Part shown: piece by piece, positions 24,187 through 33,996 of the stretch
How the letters are laid out: every line of letters starts with the position of its first letter
Position numbering within the stretch: position 1 is the first letter of the stretch
From: Altererythrobacter sp. B11
GTDB lineage: Bacteria > Pseudomonadota > Alphaproteobacteria > Sphingomonadales > Sphingomonadaceae
Direction: 5' to 3'
Length of the DNA: 64,000 bases
NCBI RefSeq assembly: GCF_003569745.1
Contig: NZ_AP018498.1
Span: 3,778,047-3,842,046, forward strand
The notes under the pieces: model-generated
The model's input: only the letters and a program-made list of their open reading frames with translations
Database searches by the model: none
Told to the model about the DNA's origin: nothing
Program-made: the position numbers and the translations under genes

Positions 24187-25082
24187 TGGCCCTGCCGCGC
24201 ATCATCGCACGCGCCGGCCGGGAGCGGCAGCTGGTGACGCCGGAGGGGGTCGCCCTGCCGCTCACCGTGGCAAGCCGCGGTGCGCGGGCCGGCGCGCTGC
24301 TGCTCGATCTGACGGTGATCGTCACCGCCTTCGTGCTCCTGATCGTAACGCTGCATCTCCTCGGCCTCTCAGCACTAGCGCGGCTGAGCGGCAGCGAGGG
24401 CAATCCGGCGGCCGAACTGCTGCTGGTGCTGCTGATCCTCACGCTGTTCCTGTGCCGCTTCGGCTATTTCCTCTTCTTCGAACTGGGGCCGCGCGGCGCC
24501 ACACCGGGAAAGCGGCTGCTGGGCATAAGGGTCGCCGCGCGGCCCGATGCCAGCGGCGGGGACACCAGGCTAACGGCCGAAGCCGTGATCGCGCGCAATC
24601 TGATGCGCGATGCGGAAGTGTTCATGCCGGCATCCCTGCTGCTTTCCGGGCAGGCCGGAATGGGCGCGATCGGCGGCGCGACCTTTGCCTGGTTGGTGAT
24701 CTTCCTGCTGTTTCCCTTCTTCAATCGCGGCAATCTGCGGGCGGGCGACCTCGTCGGCGGAACCTGGGTGGTGGAAGTGAAGCACCAGCCGCTGCCGGAT
24801 GCGATGTCCGTGAAAAGGGAGGAGGCGCAGCCCTATCGCTTCGGCGAAGTGGAGCTGTCCGTCTATGGCGAGCACGAGCTGCAGGTGCTGGAGCGCGTGC
24901 TGCGGAGCGGCCAGGCCGATACCATGCGCGAGGTGGTGGAGGCGATCTGCCGCAAGATCGGCTGGGACGCCGGCGAGGGCGACGACCGCGCATTCCTGGA
25001 AAGCTTCTACGCCGCCCTGCGCGCCCGGCTGGAAGGCCAGATGCGCTTCGGACGGCGCAAGAAGGACAAAAACGACCCCTGA
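24186..25082 (+). CDS. RDD family membrane protein
   Basis: 298 residues. RDD domain with SRGARAGALLLDLTVIVTAF (the R..D signature of helix 1) and GPRGATPGKRLLGIRV before helix 3; three to four membrane helices in the first 200 residues. The last 90 residues (YRFGEVELSVYGEHELQVLE ...) are a cytosolic helical tail ending in a basic stretch (RFGRRKKDKND). Last gene of the DUF4129-to-RDD cluster. Some RDD proteins act as ion antiporters; that cannot be transferred here. Confidence 0.88.
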   Translation: MALPRIIARAGRERQLVTPEGVALPLTVASRGARAGALLLDLTVIVTAFVLLIVTLHLLGLSALARLSGSEGNPAAELLLVLLILTLFLCRFGYFLFFELGPRGATPGKRLLGIRVAARPDASGGDTRLTAEAVIARNLMRDAEVFMPASLLLSGQAGMGAIGGATFAWLVIFLLFPFFNRGNLRAGDLVGGTWVVEVKHQPLPDAMSVKREEAQPYRFGEVELSVYGEHELQVLERVLRSGQADTMREVVEAICRKIGWDAGEGDDRAFLESFYAALRARLEGQMRFGRRKKDKNDP

Positions 25083-25098
25083 CCGCGCAGGGGCGGCG

Positions 25099-26109
25099 TC
25101 ACTCGCCCGCGAAGATCGCCACCTCGCTGCGCCCGTTGCTGTCTGCCCGGCCGCGATACATGCCCGGCGTGTTGAAGGAGAAAACGGTGGTCCCATTGGG
25201 CGCGGCGACGATAACACCGCCATCGCCGCCCATCTTGCCCACTTCGGCGATCACCGCATCGGCAGCGGTCTGCGCGTCTTCGCCCAGCAGCCGCATCCGG
25301 GCGCAGATTTCATGCGCCACGCCCGCGCGGATGAAGAACTCGCCCGCCCCGGTGGCGGAGACGGCGCAGGCGCGATCATCGGCATAATTGCCCGCACCGA
25401 TCACCGGTGAATCGCCGATCCGCCCCCAGCGCTTGCCGGTCAGGCCACCGGTGGAGGTGGCGGCAGCGGCATGGCCTTCGCTGTCCACGGCCACCGCGCC
25501 CACCGTGCCGTATTTCAGATCGACATCGAACCAGCTCAGCTTCTTCGCCTTCAGCTCTTCCAGCTGGCGACGCCGTTCGGGCGTGGCGAACCACGCGGCA
25601 TCGACGATCTCCAGCCCCTGCTCCCGGGCGAACTGTTCCGCCCCCTCGCGGCTGAGGAACACATGCGGGCTGTCTTCCATCACCGCCCGGGCGAGCTTCA
25701 CCGGGTTCTTCACATGGGTGACACCCGTCACAGCGCCGGCCGAACGGTCGCGCCCGTCCATGATCGAGGCATCGAGCTCGTTCACCCCTTCATAGGTGAA
25801 CACGGCACCGCGTCCGGCGTTGAAATGGGGATCGTCCTCCAGCACCACGATGGCGGCTTCCACCGCGTCCAGCGCTGCGCCGCCGCGGGCGAGCACCGCC
25901 GCTCCGGCATCCAGCGCCGCCTGCAGCGCGGCCTTGTATTCGCGCTGCTGCGCATCCGTCATGACATCGGGCGACATCGTTCCGGCGCCGCCATGGATGG
26001 CGAGGCTCCAGCTCTTCTGCGTCATCGTTTCGGTTCCTTGTGCCTGGGCAGAGGCCGCCAGTGACAGCGCCAGCAGCGCGAGGCAGGGCTTGATCCATCT
26101 TGTCAGCAT
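25099..26109 (-). CDS. Isoaspartyl peptidase/L-asparaginase (type 2, Ntn hydrolase)
   Basis: 336-residue precursor with a Sec signal peptide (CLALLALSLAASAQAQG), so it is secreted to the periplasm. The mature enzyme starts near SLAIHGGAGTM; NAGRGAVFTYEG and ELDASIMDG follow. The autocleavage site and nucleophile is the Thr of KYGTVGAVAVD, and RIGDSPVIGAGNYAD lines the active site. It removes isoaspartyl residues from peptides or hydrolyses asparagine. The ATG at 26109 (MLTRWIKP) gives a normal signal peptide. Convergent with the RDD gene. Confidence 0.92.
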   Translation of the reverse strand: MLTRWIKPCLALLALSLAASAQAQGTETMTQKSWSLAIHGGAGTMSPDVMTDAQQREYKAALQAALDAGAAVLARGGAALDAVEAAIVVLEDDPHFNAGRGAVFTYEGVNELDASIMDGRDRSAGAVTGVTHVKNPVKLARAVMEDSPHVFLSREGAEQFAREQGLEIVDAAWFATPERRRQLEELKAKKLSWFDVDLKYGTVGAVAVDSEGHAAAATSTGGLTGKRWGRIGDSPVIGAGNYADDRACAVSATGAGEFFIRAGVAHEICARMRLLGEDAQTAADAVIAEVGKMGGDGGVIVAAPNGTTVFSFNTPGMYRGRADSNGRSEVAIFAGE

Positions 26110-26181
26110 GGCCCTGCCGTAGCACAGCCACGGGATGAGTGAAGATCGCTGTGCGAGACATTGCGGGACGAGCGCGGGCTG

Positions 26182-26715
26182 ATGGCGGCGGAACTGCGCA
26201 ATCCCACCGGCGATGACGCGCCGATGCTGGCTGCCTTCGGGCGACAGGCGTTCGACACCGCCTTCGGCCATCTCTACCAGCCGGAAGACATGGCCGCCTT
26301 CTTCGCCGAGGCGCGGAGCGAAGAGGTGTATCGCGCGGCGATCGCCGATCCGCTCACCCATCTTCGCCTGGCCTTCGTGGACGGCGAGCTGGCTGCCTAT
26401 GCGCTGATGGTGCTCGGCAAGGGCCTGCCCGAACGCCCACCTCCGCAGCCGGCCCGGCCCGCTTTCCTGAGCCAGCTCTATTGCGGGATCGGCGCGACCG
26501 GCAAAGGCATCGGCGCGGCGCTGCTCGAGGAAGCGATCGCGCGGGCGCGGGAGTGGGGCGCCGATGCGCTGCAGCTATCCGTGTTCAGCGAGAACTTCGG
26601 CGCCCAGCGCTTCTATCAGCGCTACGGCTTTCGCCATGTCGCCGATATCGACTATTGGGTGGGCAATCACCGCGATGACGAGTTTCTCTACGAACTGCCG
26701 CTGGCTGGCGGCTAG
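26182..26715 (+). CDS. GNAT family N-acetyltransferase
   Basis: 177 residues. Acetyl-CoA binding motif A is visible as LSQLYCGIGATGKGIGAALLEEAIARAREWG and motif B as LSVFSENFGAQRFYQRYGF, the latter typical of the group. Substrate unknown. ATG at 26182 (MAAELRNPTGDDAP) is preferred; an upstream TTG at 26161 adds seven residues. Its stop overlaps the end of the convergent antiporter gene by four bases. Confidence 0.88.
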   Translation: MAAELRNPTGDDAPMLAAFGRQAFDTAFGHLYQPEDMAAFFAEARSEEVYRAAIADPLTHLRLAFVDGELAAYALMVLGKGLPERPPPQPARPAFLSQLYCGIGATGKGIGAALLEEAIARAREWGADALQLSVFSENFGAQRFYQRYGFRHVADIDYWVGNHRDDEFLYELPLAGG

Positions 26716-28508
26716 TCCTCGTCGCGCGGGATCTGCGGCTCCGTCACCATGATCTCGCGCGCGGCATAGAGGTCATTCGCTTCCGACTGCTTCATCAACC
26801 GCTGCTTGTCGCGCGAGCGATAGCTGTCCACCGCCGATTCGATCTGCTGTTCGGACAGGCCGAGCCGGTCCAGCCCCAACCGCGCCATGCGAACGGCCGA
26901 TTCGAACACTTCGCGCACCACGAATTCGGCCCCGCTGCCATACAGCGCCATCACGCTGCGCCGATCGAAGGCCCGCACATAGACATAGGCCTGCGGGAAC
27001 GCATCCTTCACCGCCCGCACAAGATCGGCATCCACCTGATCGCGATCGATGCAGAACAGGATCAGCTGTGCCTCGCCCGCCCCGGCCTGCCGCAGCAGAT
27101 CAAGGCGCGTACCGTCCCCGAAATAGACCTTGGCGCCGAATTCGCCGGCGGTGTCGATCATCTCCACGTCGCGGTCCACCAGCGTCACCGTGATGCCGCC
27201 CGCCATCAGCGTCTGCGCCACGGTCTGGCCGAAACGGCCATAGCCAACCACCAGCGCATTGGCGGTCTGCGCGCTCGGCTCCTCCCGCGTGCCGGCATCG
27301 GGCATGGGCTGGCGGCGGATGCGCGTGGTCGCCGCCATCAGGAACGGCGTGGTTGCCATGGACAGCGTCACCACCGCGCTGAATATGCTGGACGCGCTTT
27401 CGCTGATCAGCAGCGCATCGCGCGCCTGGGCGAACAGCACGAAGCCGAATTCGCCCCCCTGGCTCAGCAGCAGGCCCAGCGCCAGCGCCGCCCGCCAGCG
27501 CATCTTGAAGGCGAGGCCGATGCCCACGATCACCGCCACCTTCACCGCGATCAGCCCCGCCGCCATGCCGAACACGAACAGCGGCCGCTCTGCGATTGCG
27601 CCGAGATCGAGCATCATGCCCACGGCAAGGAAGAACATGCCGAGCAGGATGGAGCGGAAGGGTTCGACATCCGCCTCCAGCTCGTGGCGATAGGGGCTGT
27701 CGGCCAGCATTACGCCCGCGATGAAGGCGCCGAGCGCCGTGGAGAGGCCCAGCGCCTCCATCAGCGCGGCCGAGGCGGCGACGGTGAACAGCGCTGCGAC
27801 GATGAACAGCTCCCGCTCCCCCAGTCCGCCGATGAGACCGAACAGGGGCCGGATCACGAAGCGGCCGGCGGCAATCAGCCCGGCCATGGCGGCCAGCGTC
27901 ATCAGCGCCAGCACCCAGCCGGCCGGCCCGCCCGTGTCCGCCGGATTGCGGCTGAGCGCGGCGATGATCGTGATGAGCGGGATGATCGACAAATCCTGGA
28001 ACAGCAGGACGGCGAAGGCCCGTTCGCCAAAGGGCGTCCGCAGGCGGCCGGCCGATTGCAGCATCGGCAGCACCTGCGCCGTGGAGGACAGCGCCAGCGG
28101 CAGCCCCAGCGCCAGTGCGGCGGCGGGTGTAAAGTCGGTGGACAGCCGAATCAGCGCAGTGATCGCGAGCCCGCACAGCGCCACCTGCAGCAGGCCGAGG
28201 CCGAAGATCTCCCGCTTCATGCGCCACAGCCGCGCCGGGTTCAGTTCCAGGCCCACGACGAACAGCAGCAGCACGATGCCCAGTTCGGCAAAGCTCAGTA
28301 TGCCTTCCGCATCGCCCACCAGCCCGAGCACCTGCGGCCCGACCACGGCCCCGGCGACGAGATAGCCCAGGGTCGCGCCCAGTCCCATGCGGCGGAACAG
28401 CAGCACGAAGACGAGCGCCGCCGCGAGCATGATGAAGCCATCCATCAGCATATGGGCGCCGGCCGCGGTCTCCTTTGCTGCTTCGGCGCCGGCGGCAAGC
28501 ATGTTCAT
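26712..28508 (-). CDS. Monovalent cation:proton antiporter-2 (KefB/KefC type) with RCK domain
   Basis: 598 residues. About 12 membrane helices of the CPA2 family ([21 protein letters not shown] onward; [19 protein letters not shown] and [14 protein letters not shown] mark the family). The cytosolic RCK/TrkA-N domain starts at [16 protein letters not shown] (GxGxxG NAD site) and runs through [15 protein letters not shown]. Likely a glutathione- or nucleotide-gated K+ efflux system. ATG at 28508 is used for its GGAA eight bases upstream; ATG 28520 (MEIP) is possible. The gene belongs to the kef family but kefB versus kefC is not resolvable. Confidence 0.92.
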   Translation of the reverse strand: MNMLAAGAEAAKETAAGAHMLMDGFIMLAAALVFVLLFRRMGLGATLGYLVAGAVVGPQVLGLVGDAEGILSFAELGIVLLLFVVGLELNPARLWRMKREIFGLGLLQVALCGLAITALIRLSTDFTPAAALALGLPLALSSTAQVLPMLQSAGRLRTPFGERAFAVLLFQDLSIIPLITIIAALSRNPADTGGPAGWVLALMTLAAMAGLIAAGRFVIRPLFGLIGGLGERELFIVAALFTVAASAALMEALGLSTALGAFIAGVMLADSPYRHELEADVEPFRSILLGMFFLAVGMMLDLGAIAERPLFVFGMAAGLIAVKVAVIVGIGLAFKMRWRAALALGLLLSQGGEFGFVLFAQARDALLISESASSIFSAVVTLSMATTPFLMAATTRIRRQPMPDAGTREEPSAQTANALVVGYGRFGQTVAQTLMAGGITVTLVDRDVEMIDTAGEFGAKVYFGDGTRLDLLRQAGAGEAQLILFCIDRDQVDADLVRAVKDAFPQAYVYVRAFDRRSVMALYGSGAEFVVREVFESAVRMARLGLDRLGLSEQQIESAVDSYRSRDKQRLMKQSEANDLYAAREIMVTEPQIPRDED

Positions 28509-28701
28509 AGGTATTTCCATCTGCGGAAGAGCAGCAGCATGCCCGCCGCCGCTGCCAGGCACAAGGCAGCAACTGCCCGGACGGTGCGAAGCGGCGCGGC
28601 GGGCCTGGCCGGCGCTGTCGCCCAGGGCGGGACGGGAGGCAATCCCCCGCGCGCGCCGCAATGCCTTTCACCCGTCACGCCAAGTGCCTATAGTAGGTGC
28701 C

Positions 28702-29850
28702 ATGTCTTCCATACGACCCTGGCGCGATATCGAGCGCCGCAAGAGCCGGCAGATCATGGTCGGGACCGTGCCCGTGGGCGGTGACGCCCCGATCACGGTG
28801 CAGACCATGACCAACACGCCCACGTCCGATGCGCGCGCCACGATCGACCAGATCCGCCGCTGCGAGGAGGCGGGGGCGGACATCATCCGCGTCTCCTGCC
28901 CGGATGTGGAAAGCACCAAGGCCTTCCGCGAGATCGTTCGCGCGGCCCGCGTGCCGCTCGTCGCCGACATCCACTTCCACTATAAGCGCGCTCTCGAGGC
29001 CGCCGATGCCGGCGCGGCCTGCCTGCGCATCAATCCGGGCAATATCGGCAGCAGCGAACGCGTGGCCGAAGTAGTGCGCGCGGCCAAGGCCAACGGATGC
29101 GCCATCCGCATCGGCGTGAATGCCGGTTCGCTGGAACGTGACCTGCTGGAAAAATACGGCGAGCCTTGCCCGGAAGCGCTGGTGGAAAGCGCGCTGGATC
29201 ATATCAAGCTGCTGCAGGATCACGACTTCCACGAATTCAAGGTGGCCGTGAAGGCGAGCGATGTGTTCCTTGCCGTGGCGGCCTATATGGGCCTGGCCGA
29301 AGCGGTGGATTGCCCGCTGCACCTGGGCATCACCGAAGCCGGCGGACTGATCGGCGGCACGGTGAAAAGCTCGATCGGCATCGGCAATCTGCTGTGGGCC
29401 GGCATCGGCGACACCATTCGCGTCTCGCTTTCGGCGGAGCCGGAGCAGGAGGTGCGGGTCGGCTTCGAGATCCTCAAGAGCCTCGGCCTGCGGACGCGCG
29501 GCGTTCGCGTCGTCTCCTGCCCGTCCTGCGCGCGGCAGGGATTCGACGTGATCCGCACCGTCACGGCGCTGGAAGAGCGGCTGCAGCACATCAAGACGCC
29601 GCTCTCGCTCTCCGTCCTCGGCTGCGTGGTCAACGGACCGGGCGAAGCGCGGGAGACCGACATCGGCATCACCGGCGGCGGCGCCGGCAAGCACATGGTC
29701 TATCTTTCGGGCGTGACCGACCACCACGTGCAGAGCGACCAGATGCTCGATCACATCGTCTCGCTGGTGGAGCGCAAGGCGGCGGAAATCGAAATGGGCA
29801 TGACCGACGCCGGCAAGGCGGACGACGCACCGGCCGAAGCGGCGGAATAG
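28702..29850 (+). CDS. ispG: 4-hydroxy-3-methylbut-2-enyl diphosphate synthase (flavodoxin) IspG
   Basis: Penultimate step of the MEP isoprenoid pathway, converting MEcPP to HMBPP with a [4Fe-4S] cluster. 382 residues: TIM-barrel start [48 protein letters not shown], then the cluster domain with [14 protein letters not shown] and [13 protein letters not shown] giving the three Cys ligands, and the final Glu region. Normal two-domain bacterial form. Followed after 6 bp by the pentad-repeat gene. Confidence 0.96.
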   Translation: MSSIRPWRDIERRKSRQIMVGTVPVGGDAPITVQTMTNTPTSDARATIDQIRRCEEAGADIIRVSCPDVESTKAFREIVRAARVPLVADIHFHYKRALEAADAGAACLRINPGNIGSSERVAEVVRAAKANGCAIRIGVNAGSLERDLLEKYGEPCPEALVESALDHIKLLQDHDFHEFKVAVKASDVFLAVAAYMGLAEAVDCPLHLGITEAGGLIGGTVKSSIGIGNLLWAGIGDTIRVSLSAEPEQEVRVGFEILKSLGLRTRGVRVVSCPSCARQGFDVIRTVTALEERLQHIKTPLSLSVLGCVVNGPGEARETDIGITGGGAGKHMVYLSGVTDHHVQSDQMLDHIVSLVERKAAEIEMGMTDAGKADDAPAEAAE

Positions 29851-29856
29851 CGGCGC

Positions 29857-30102
29857 ATGGCCAGGCTTATCCGGCTCTTTCGCATCGGCCCGGTCGCCAG
29901 CGCCGAAGGTGCCCGGGCTCTCGGCGCCGGCGCCACGGGGGCGGTAGCGCTTGGCGCCTTCGCGCTCGGGGCCGTTGCCATGGGCGCCGTGGCGATCGGC
30001 GCGGTGGCTATCGGCCGCCTATCGATCGGGCGCCTGCATCTGCGCGAAGCGCGCATCGACCGCCTGCGGGTCGGCCGCCTGGAAGTGGACGAGCAGGAGT
30101 AA
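29857..30102 (+). CDS. Short pentad-repeat protein (beta-helix-like), function unknown
   Basis: 81 residues. From residue 28 the sequence divides into ten five-residue units of the form G-A/R-x-x-hydrophobic: GAVAL, GAFAL, GAVAM, GAVAI, GAVAI, GRLSI, GRLHL, REARI, DRLRV, GRLEV. The first half is hydrophobic, the second charged, and it ends DEQE. The period of five with a regular aliphatic position suggests a right-handed quadrilateral beta-helix as in pentapeptide-repeat proteins, although the consensus differs from A(D/N)LXX. Likely cotranscribed with ispG (6-bp gap). No function is known. Confidence 0.78.
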   Translation: MARLIRLFRIGPVASAEGARALGAGATGAVALGAFALGAVAMGAVAIGAVAIGRLSIGRLHLREARIDRLRVGRLEVDEQE

Positions 30103-30158
30103 AGCCCCTGCGCCGGCGCTTTACCCCCGCTTAAACCCTCGCGCGCTAGTATACCGGC

Positions 30159-30677
30159 GTGACTGGCCGGCCTCTCATCCTGCTGATCTGCGCCGCTGCG
30201 CTGGCCGCGTGGTTTTACCCCGGCCGCCCGGAGACGATGACGGCAGGCGAGGCACCAGAGAAAGCTGTGCGGGCTTCCCAGATGAGCGGCGCCGAAGCTG
30301 GCTGGATGAGCGGTGAAACCGTGCTGCCACGCGCCCCCGATGGGCATTACTACGCGGATGTGACCGTCAACGGGGCGGAGTCGCGCATGCTGGTGGACAC
30401 CGGCGCCAGCGTGATTGCGCTGACGGGCAACGATGCCGAAGCTGCGGGGCTCACCTGGAACGAAGCGGATATTCACCCGGTCGGACGCGGCGTCAACGGC
30501 ATGGTTCTGGGCGTGCCGGTCACGCTCGATGCGGTGGAACTCGGTGGGCTGGAAGCGGACGGCGTGCAGGCGGTGATCGTTCCTGAAGGGCTGGACGTCT
30601 CGCTTCTCGGCCAGTCCTTCCTCAGCCGCGCAGGCAGCATCGAGATCACGGACGCTGGAATGGCGCTGGGAGGATGA
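30159..30677 (+). CDS. TIGR02281-type retropepsin-like aspartic protease
   Basis: 172 residues. An N-terminal hydrophobic segment (LILLICAAALAAWFY) anchors or exports the protein. The domain begins GHYYADVTVNGAESRMLVDTGASVIALTG: DTGA is the single catalytic Asp motif of retropepsins, so activity needs a dimer. LLGQSFLSRAGSIEI near the end corresponds to the second beta-hairpin of the family. Periplasmic or membrane-bound; natural substrate unknown. GTG start at 30159. Confidence 0.88.
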   Translation: MTGRPLILLICAAALAAWFYPGRPETMTAGEAPEKAVRASQMSGAEAGWMSGETVLPRAPDGHYYADVTVNGAESRMLVDTGASVIALTGNDAEAAGLTWNEADIHPVGRGVNGMVLGVPVTLDAVELGGLEADGVQAVIVPEGLDVSLLGQSFLSRAGSIEITDAGMALGG

Positions 30678-30777
30678 ACCGGGGGGTCTGTTCCGCGCAC
30701 TCGGCCGGTCGCAGGTGCGGTGCACCCCGGCCGCTGGGCCAACGCGCGCTTAACCATCATCGGCTATACGCACCGGC

Positions 30778-31713
30778 ATGAAGGTCGCGAGCATCCTCCC
30801 CTATCGCTGGCGCAGCCGGCGCGATGCTGCGCGCCATGCGGAAGCGATCGCCGCGATTCTGGAGACGCCGCCGATCCAGCCGCGCAAGGACGGGCTGGTG
30901 CTGTTCTCCATGATCGGCACAGCGGTGGTGCTGCCTTATCTGGTGGCGCTGAAGAGCCTGTGGCACGAACTGCGCCGCGGGCGGGTGGCCCTGCTCGACG
31001 ACGGCACGCTGACGGCGCAGGACCGGGCGATCCTGGCGCATCATTGCGGCGATCCGGAACTGCTACGATTGGCGGACGTCCGCGTGGAAGGCTTTCCCAC
31101 CGGGGGCTGCTGGGAACGGCTGCTGACCATCCTCGACCGGCGCGGAGGCGAATACTGGCTGCAGCTCGATAGCGACACGGTGACGCTCGGCCCTGTGCCG
31201 GAAGTGGCGCAGGCAATTGCGATGAACCGCAGCTTCACCCTGCTGGGCGATGGCGACGCGGAACACGGCGTGGAACCGCTCGGCGATTTTGCCCGCCGGG
31301 TCTATCCCCAGGGGCCGCAGGGCGGCCACATCCAGACGGTGATGGAAAGCCGGCTGGGTCTGATGGCGCCGGGGCGGGACTGGCGCTATGTGCGGGGCTG
31401 CGCTGGCTTTGCGGGCTTTGCCGCCGGGGGCCCGGGGCGCGGACTGGCGGCGGCCTTCATCCGCCTGCTCAGCCCCACGCTGGAGAAGGGCGGCCAGCTG
31501 GCGGACTGGGGCAGCGAGCAGGTGGCGTCCAACTTCATCATCGCCAACGAGCCGGCGCCGGTGCTGCTGCCCTATGACCGGTATCTCAACTATTGGGGCC
31601 AGCCCATGGCTGACGACGCGGCCTTCGTGCATTTCATCGGCACGCACCGCCACACGGGCGGCACCTATGCCGAAACCTCCCGCCGCGCCATCGACCGGCT
31701 GCTCCAGGGATGA
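30778..31713 (+). CDS. Hypothetical protein, possible GT-A-like glycosyltransferase
   Basis: 311 residues, no signal peptide. LFSMIGTAVVLPYLVALKSLWHEL is a helix-rich start, and GEYWLQLDSDTVTLGPVPEV contains a DSD motif in the strand context of the GT-A metal-binding DxD. The end has YDRYLNYWGQPM and AFVHFIGTHRHTGGTYAETSRRAI, where a His-containing terminal loop (HFIGTHR) resembles sugar transferases that bring a metal ligand from the C-terminus. No family is named with confidence; glycosyltransferase is inferred. Sits alone, 100 bp after the protease gene. Confidence 0.7.
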   Translation: MKVASILPYRWRSRRDAARHAEAIAAILETPPIQPRKDGLVLFSMIGTAVVLPYLVALKSLWHELRRGRVALLDDGTLTAQDRAILAHHCGDPELLRLADVRVEGFPTGGCWERLLTILDRRGGEYWLQLDSDTVTLGPVPEVAQAIAMNRSFTLLGDGDAEHGVEPLGDFARRVYPQGPQGGHIQTVMESRLGLMAPGRDWRYVRGCAGFAGFAAGGPGRGLAAAFIRLLSPTLEKGGQLADWGSEQVASNFIIANEPAPVLLPYDRYLNYWGQPMADDAAFVHFIGTHRHTGGTYAETSRRAIDRLLQG

Positions 31714-31770
31714 GCCGGATTGCTCGCCACCGTTAAGGCTCCGGCTAGACAGGCCGTGCTATATGAAGGC

Positions 31771-32469
31771 ATGAGTTCCGGCATGAACAGGCGCAATTTC
31801 ATCGGGACCGCGGTCGCGGCGGCGGGGGCGCTGGCATTGCCTGCGCGGCTCTTCGCCCAGCCGGTGACCAGCGATCTGCGCGCGCGCCGCGTTCTGGAGG
31901 TCGCCCGCCGCGAGGTGGAACGCGCAGGCAGCGCACTATGGCGCCGCGACATCGCTGCCATTGCCGATTTCGGCGTGCATTCGGGCATACCGCGCTTCCA
32001 TTTCGCCAATCTCGAAGACGGGAGCGTGCGCAGCTTCCTCGTCGCCCACGGCCTCGGCTCCGATCCCGAACACGATGGCTGGCTCAACGGCTTTTCCAAT
32101 GTGGTCGGCTCCAACGCCACCAGCCGCGGCGCCTTCATCACCTGGGAATGGTACAAGGGCCGCTATGGCACGTCGATCCGCCTGGGCGGGCTCGATCCGG
32201 CGAACTCCAACGCGCTGGAACGCGCGATCGTGATGCATTCCGCCGATTACGCCACGCAGGCGCATGTGGATCGCTGGGGCCGCCTCGGCCGCTCCAACGG
32301 CTGCTTCGCCATGGGGCCGGAGGATTTCCGCGAGGCGCTTTGGCACCTGTCCGGCGGGCGCCTGCTCTATGCTGACCGGCTCGGCATCGGCGAGAACGGC
32401 AAGCAGGTCGCCGGCCCGCCGCAGAAGCCGATCGGCCCGCAGACGGAGCCGGATTCGGCGGACGCCTGA
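31771..32469 (+). CDS. Murein L,D-transpeptidase catalytic domain protein (YkuD_2 type)
   Basis: 232 residues. RRNFIGTAVAAAGALALPARLFA is a twin-arginine-like or Sec signal, so the protein acts in the periplasm. The catalytic part has FHFANLEDG, SRGAFITWEWYKGRYGTSIRLGG, VMHSADYA with the His, and RLGRSNGCFAM with the nucleophile Cys, the SxGC pattern of L,D-transpeptidase-like enzymes. Expected to act on meso-Dap cross-links. Start uncertain: ATG 31771 (MSSGMNRR) or ATG 31783 (MNRRNF). Convergent with a second, unrelated L,D-transpeptidase gene 33 bp away. Confidence 0.85.
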   Translation: MSSGMNRRNFIGTAVAAAGALALPARLFAQPVTSDLRARRVLEVARREVERAGSALWRRDIAAIADFGVHSGIPRFHFANLEDGSVRSFLVAHGLGSDPEHDGWLNGFSNVVGSNATSRGAFITWEWYKGRYGTSIRLGGLDPANSNALERAIVMHSADYATQAHVDRWGRLGRSNGCFAMGPEDFREALWHLSGGRLLYADRLGIGENGKQVAGPPQKPIGPQTEPDSADA

Positions 32470-32502
32470 TCCGCCGCCCCGATCAAGCCTGAGGCAACAC
32501 CT

Positions 32503-33840
32503 TCAGGTCTGCAAATCGTCCACGATCTCCACCACCTTCTCGCTCGTCACCCGCGCGCGATCCGCCACGCGCGGCGCCTTCAGGCTTGCCAGCACGGGCG
32601 CGTCGCGGCCGTAGATGTCGGGATAGGCGGCCATGTTGCCATCGAGGTCGCCGCCCATGGTGAAATAGGTGATGTAGACCGGCATGGTCTTCACCACCGG
32701 CACGCGGGTGTATTCGCCAGAGCGGGAAATCTCCACCGCCTCTTCCTTCGTGGCGCCCTGCCCCAGGATGGCGATGGTCATCGCCAGCTCCAGCGCCCGC
32801 TCGGTACGGATGCAGCCATGGCTCAGCGCCCGGTCGTCATTGTCGAACAGCGCCTTGGCCGGCGTGTCGTGCAGGAAGATCGCATGCGGGTTCGGCATGT
32901 CGAGCTTCATCTGGCCGAGCGAATTGGTCGGCCCCGGCTGCTGCACCACGCCGATATAGCCATTGGCACCCTTCACCGCCTTGTAGCCCTGCCGCTTCGC
33001 CCAGGCGGGATTGTTCAGCACCTTGGTGCCAAGCCCTTCGCCCTTCACGATGGATTGCGGCACCGTCCAGGTGGGGTTGAAGATCACCCCCTCCACCGTT
33101 TCGGCAAGCTGCGGGGTGGCGGTGCGGCCGGGCTTGCCAACGATCGTCTTGTAGGTCCGCACGATGTTGTTGTTCACCACCAGCCGCAGCTGATATTCGG
33201 GCACATTGGTGATCAGATACTGCCCGCCCAGATCGCGGGCGAGCCAGCGCCAGCGATCCATGTTGGCGCGGATCAGGGCGCGGCGTGCGGCATCACTCTT
33301 GCGGGTCTCGGCCAACGCCGTGCGCAGCGCGTCATAATCGGGATGGGTTGGATCGAGCGAGGCCAGCGTGCCTGCCACATCGCCGCTGCGCAGCGCCTGC
33401 TCCATCAGCTTGCCGGTGGGAAGCAGATCGGGATCGGGATCGACCACGAACCACTGGGTGCGCGCGGACATGGGCGTCCGCCCATCGCGCAGATCCTCCA
33501 CCAGCCAGGAGAACACCTGGCTCGCCAGCGCATCCAGTTCGGGCCCTTCACCCAGCTGGACCGCCGCCTGCAGCGCCCCGGGACGATAATCGGCGGGGTC
33601 GAGCCCTTCGGCGCCGATCGCATTCACCGCGTCGAGCAGCGCCTGCGCCCGGTCAGCCGGCCAGTGCATCACCTGCGGATAGAGTGGCACGGGAACGGTG
33701 GGCACATCCTGCAGCACCGGACGCGAGACGACCTCCACGGCATCGCGTTCAAGCACCGACTCCGGCTGCAGGTCCTGCCCCGCCGCAGGTGCGGAGAGCA
33801 GGGCGGCGCCTGCGAGGAGGGAAGTCTGCGAAATTTTCAT
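32503..33840 (-). CDS. L,D-transpeptidase, YcbB/LdtD-like
   Basis: 445 residues. Signal peptide MKISQTSLLAGAALLSAPAAGQ. A Pro/Asp-rich N-terminal domain includes ALLDAVNAIGAEGLDPADYRP, the peptidoglycan-binding or scaffold part of the family. The YkuD catalytic domain starts near YLITNVPEYQLRLVVNN and contains IFLHDTPAKALF and ALSHGCIRTERALELA, where the Cys of SHGC is the nucleophile. It makes 3-3 Dap-Dap cross-links in peptidoglycan. The ATG at 33840 is chosen because it begins the signal peptide. Confidence 0.93.
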   Translation of the reverse strand: MKISQTSLLAGAALLSAPAAGQDLQPESVLERDAVEVVSRPVLQDVPTVPVPLYPQVMHWPADRAQALLDAVNAIGAEGLDPADYRPGALQAAVQLGEGPELDALASQVFSWLVEDLRDGRTPMSARTQWFVVDPDPDLLPTGKLMEQALRSGDVAGTLASLDPTHPDYDALRTALAETRKSDAARRALIRANMDRWRWLARDLGGQYLITNVPEYQLRLVVNNNIVRTYKTIVGKPGRTATPQLAETVEGVIFNPTWTVPQSIVKGEGLGTKVLNNPAWAKRQGYKAVKGANGYIGVVQQPGPTNSLGQMKLDMPNPHAIFLHDTPAKALFDNDDRALSHGCIRTERALELAMTIAILGQGATKEEAVEISRSGEYTRVPVVKTMPVYITYFTMGGDLDGNMAAYPDIYGRDAPVLASLKAPRVADRARVTSEKVVEIVDDLQT

Positions 33841-33996
33841 CAATGAAATTGCCCTGTAAGCCTTGCTTGCGGCACCGCGCTGCGATCGCCTGTATGCCCT
33901 GAGCCGGCCTTTATCCGGCAAGGGGGCTTTCTCCCGGCTGAATCGCGACGCAATGCCTCCATTGCCGAATCAACCCCGGGCACTAGAGCGCGTTCC

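Noticed and set aside
26712..28508. Plus-strand frames opposite the antiporter (366 aa and 214 aa)
   Set aside because: Composition-driven antisense frames; the antiporter is complete with its RCK domain.
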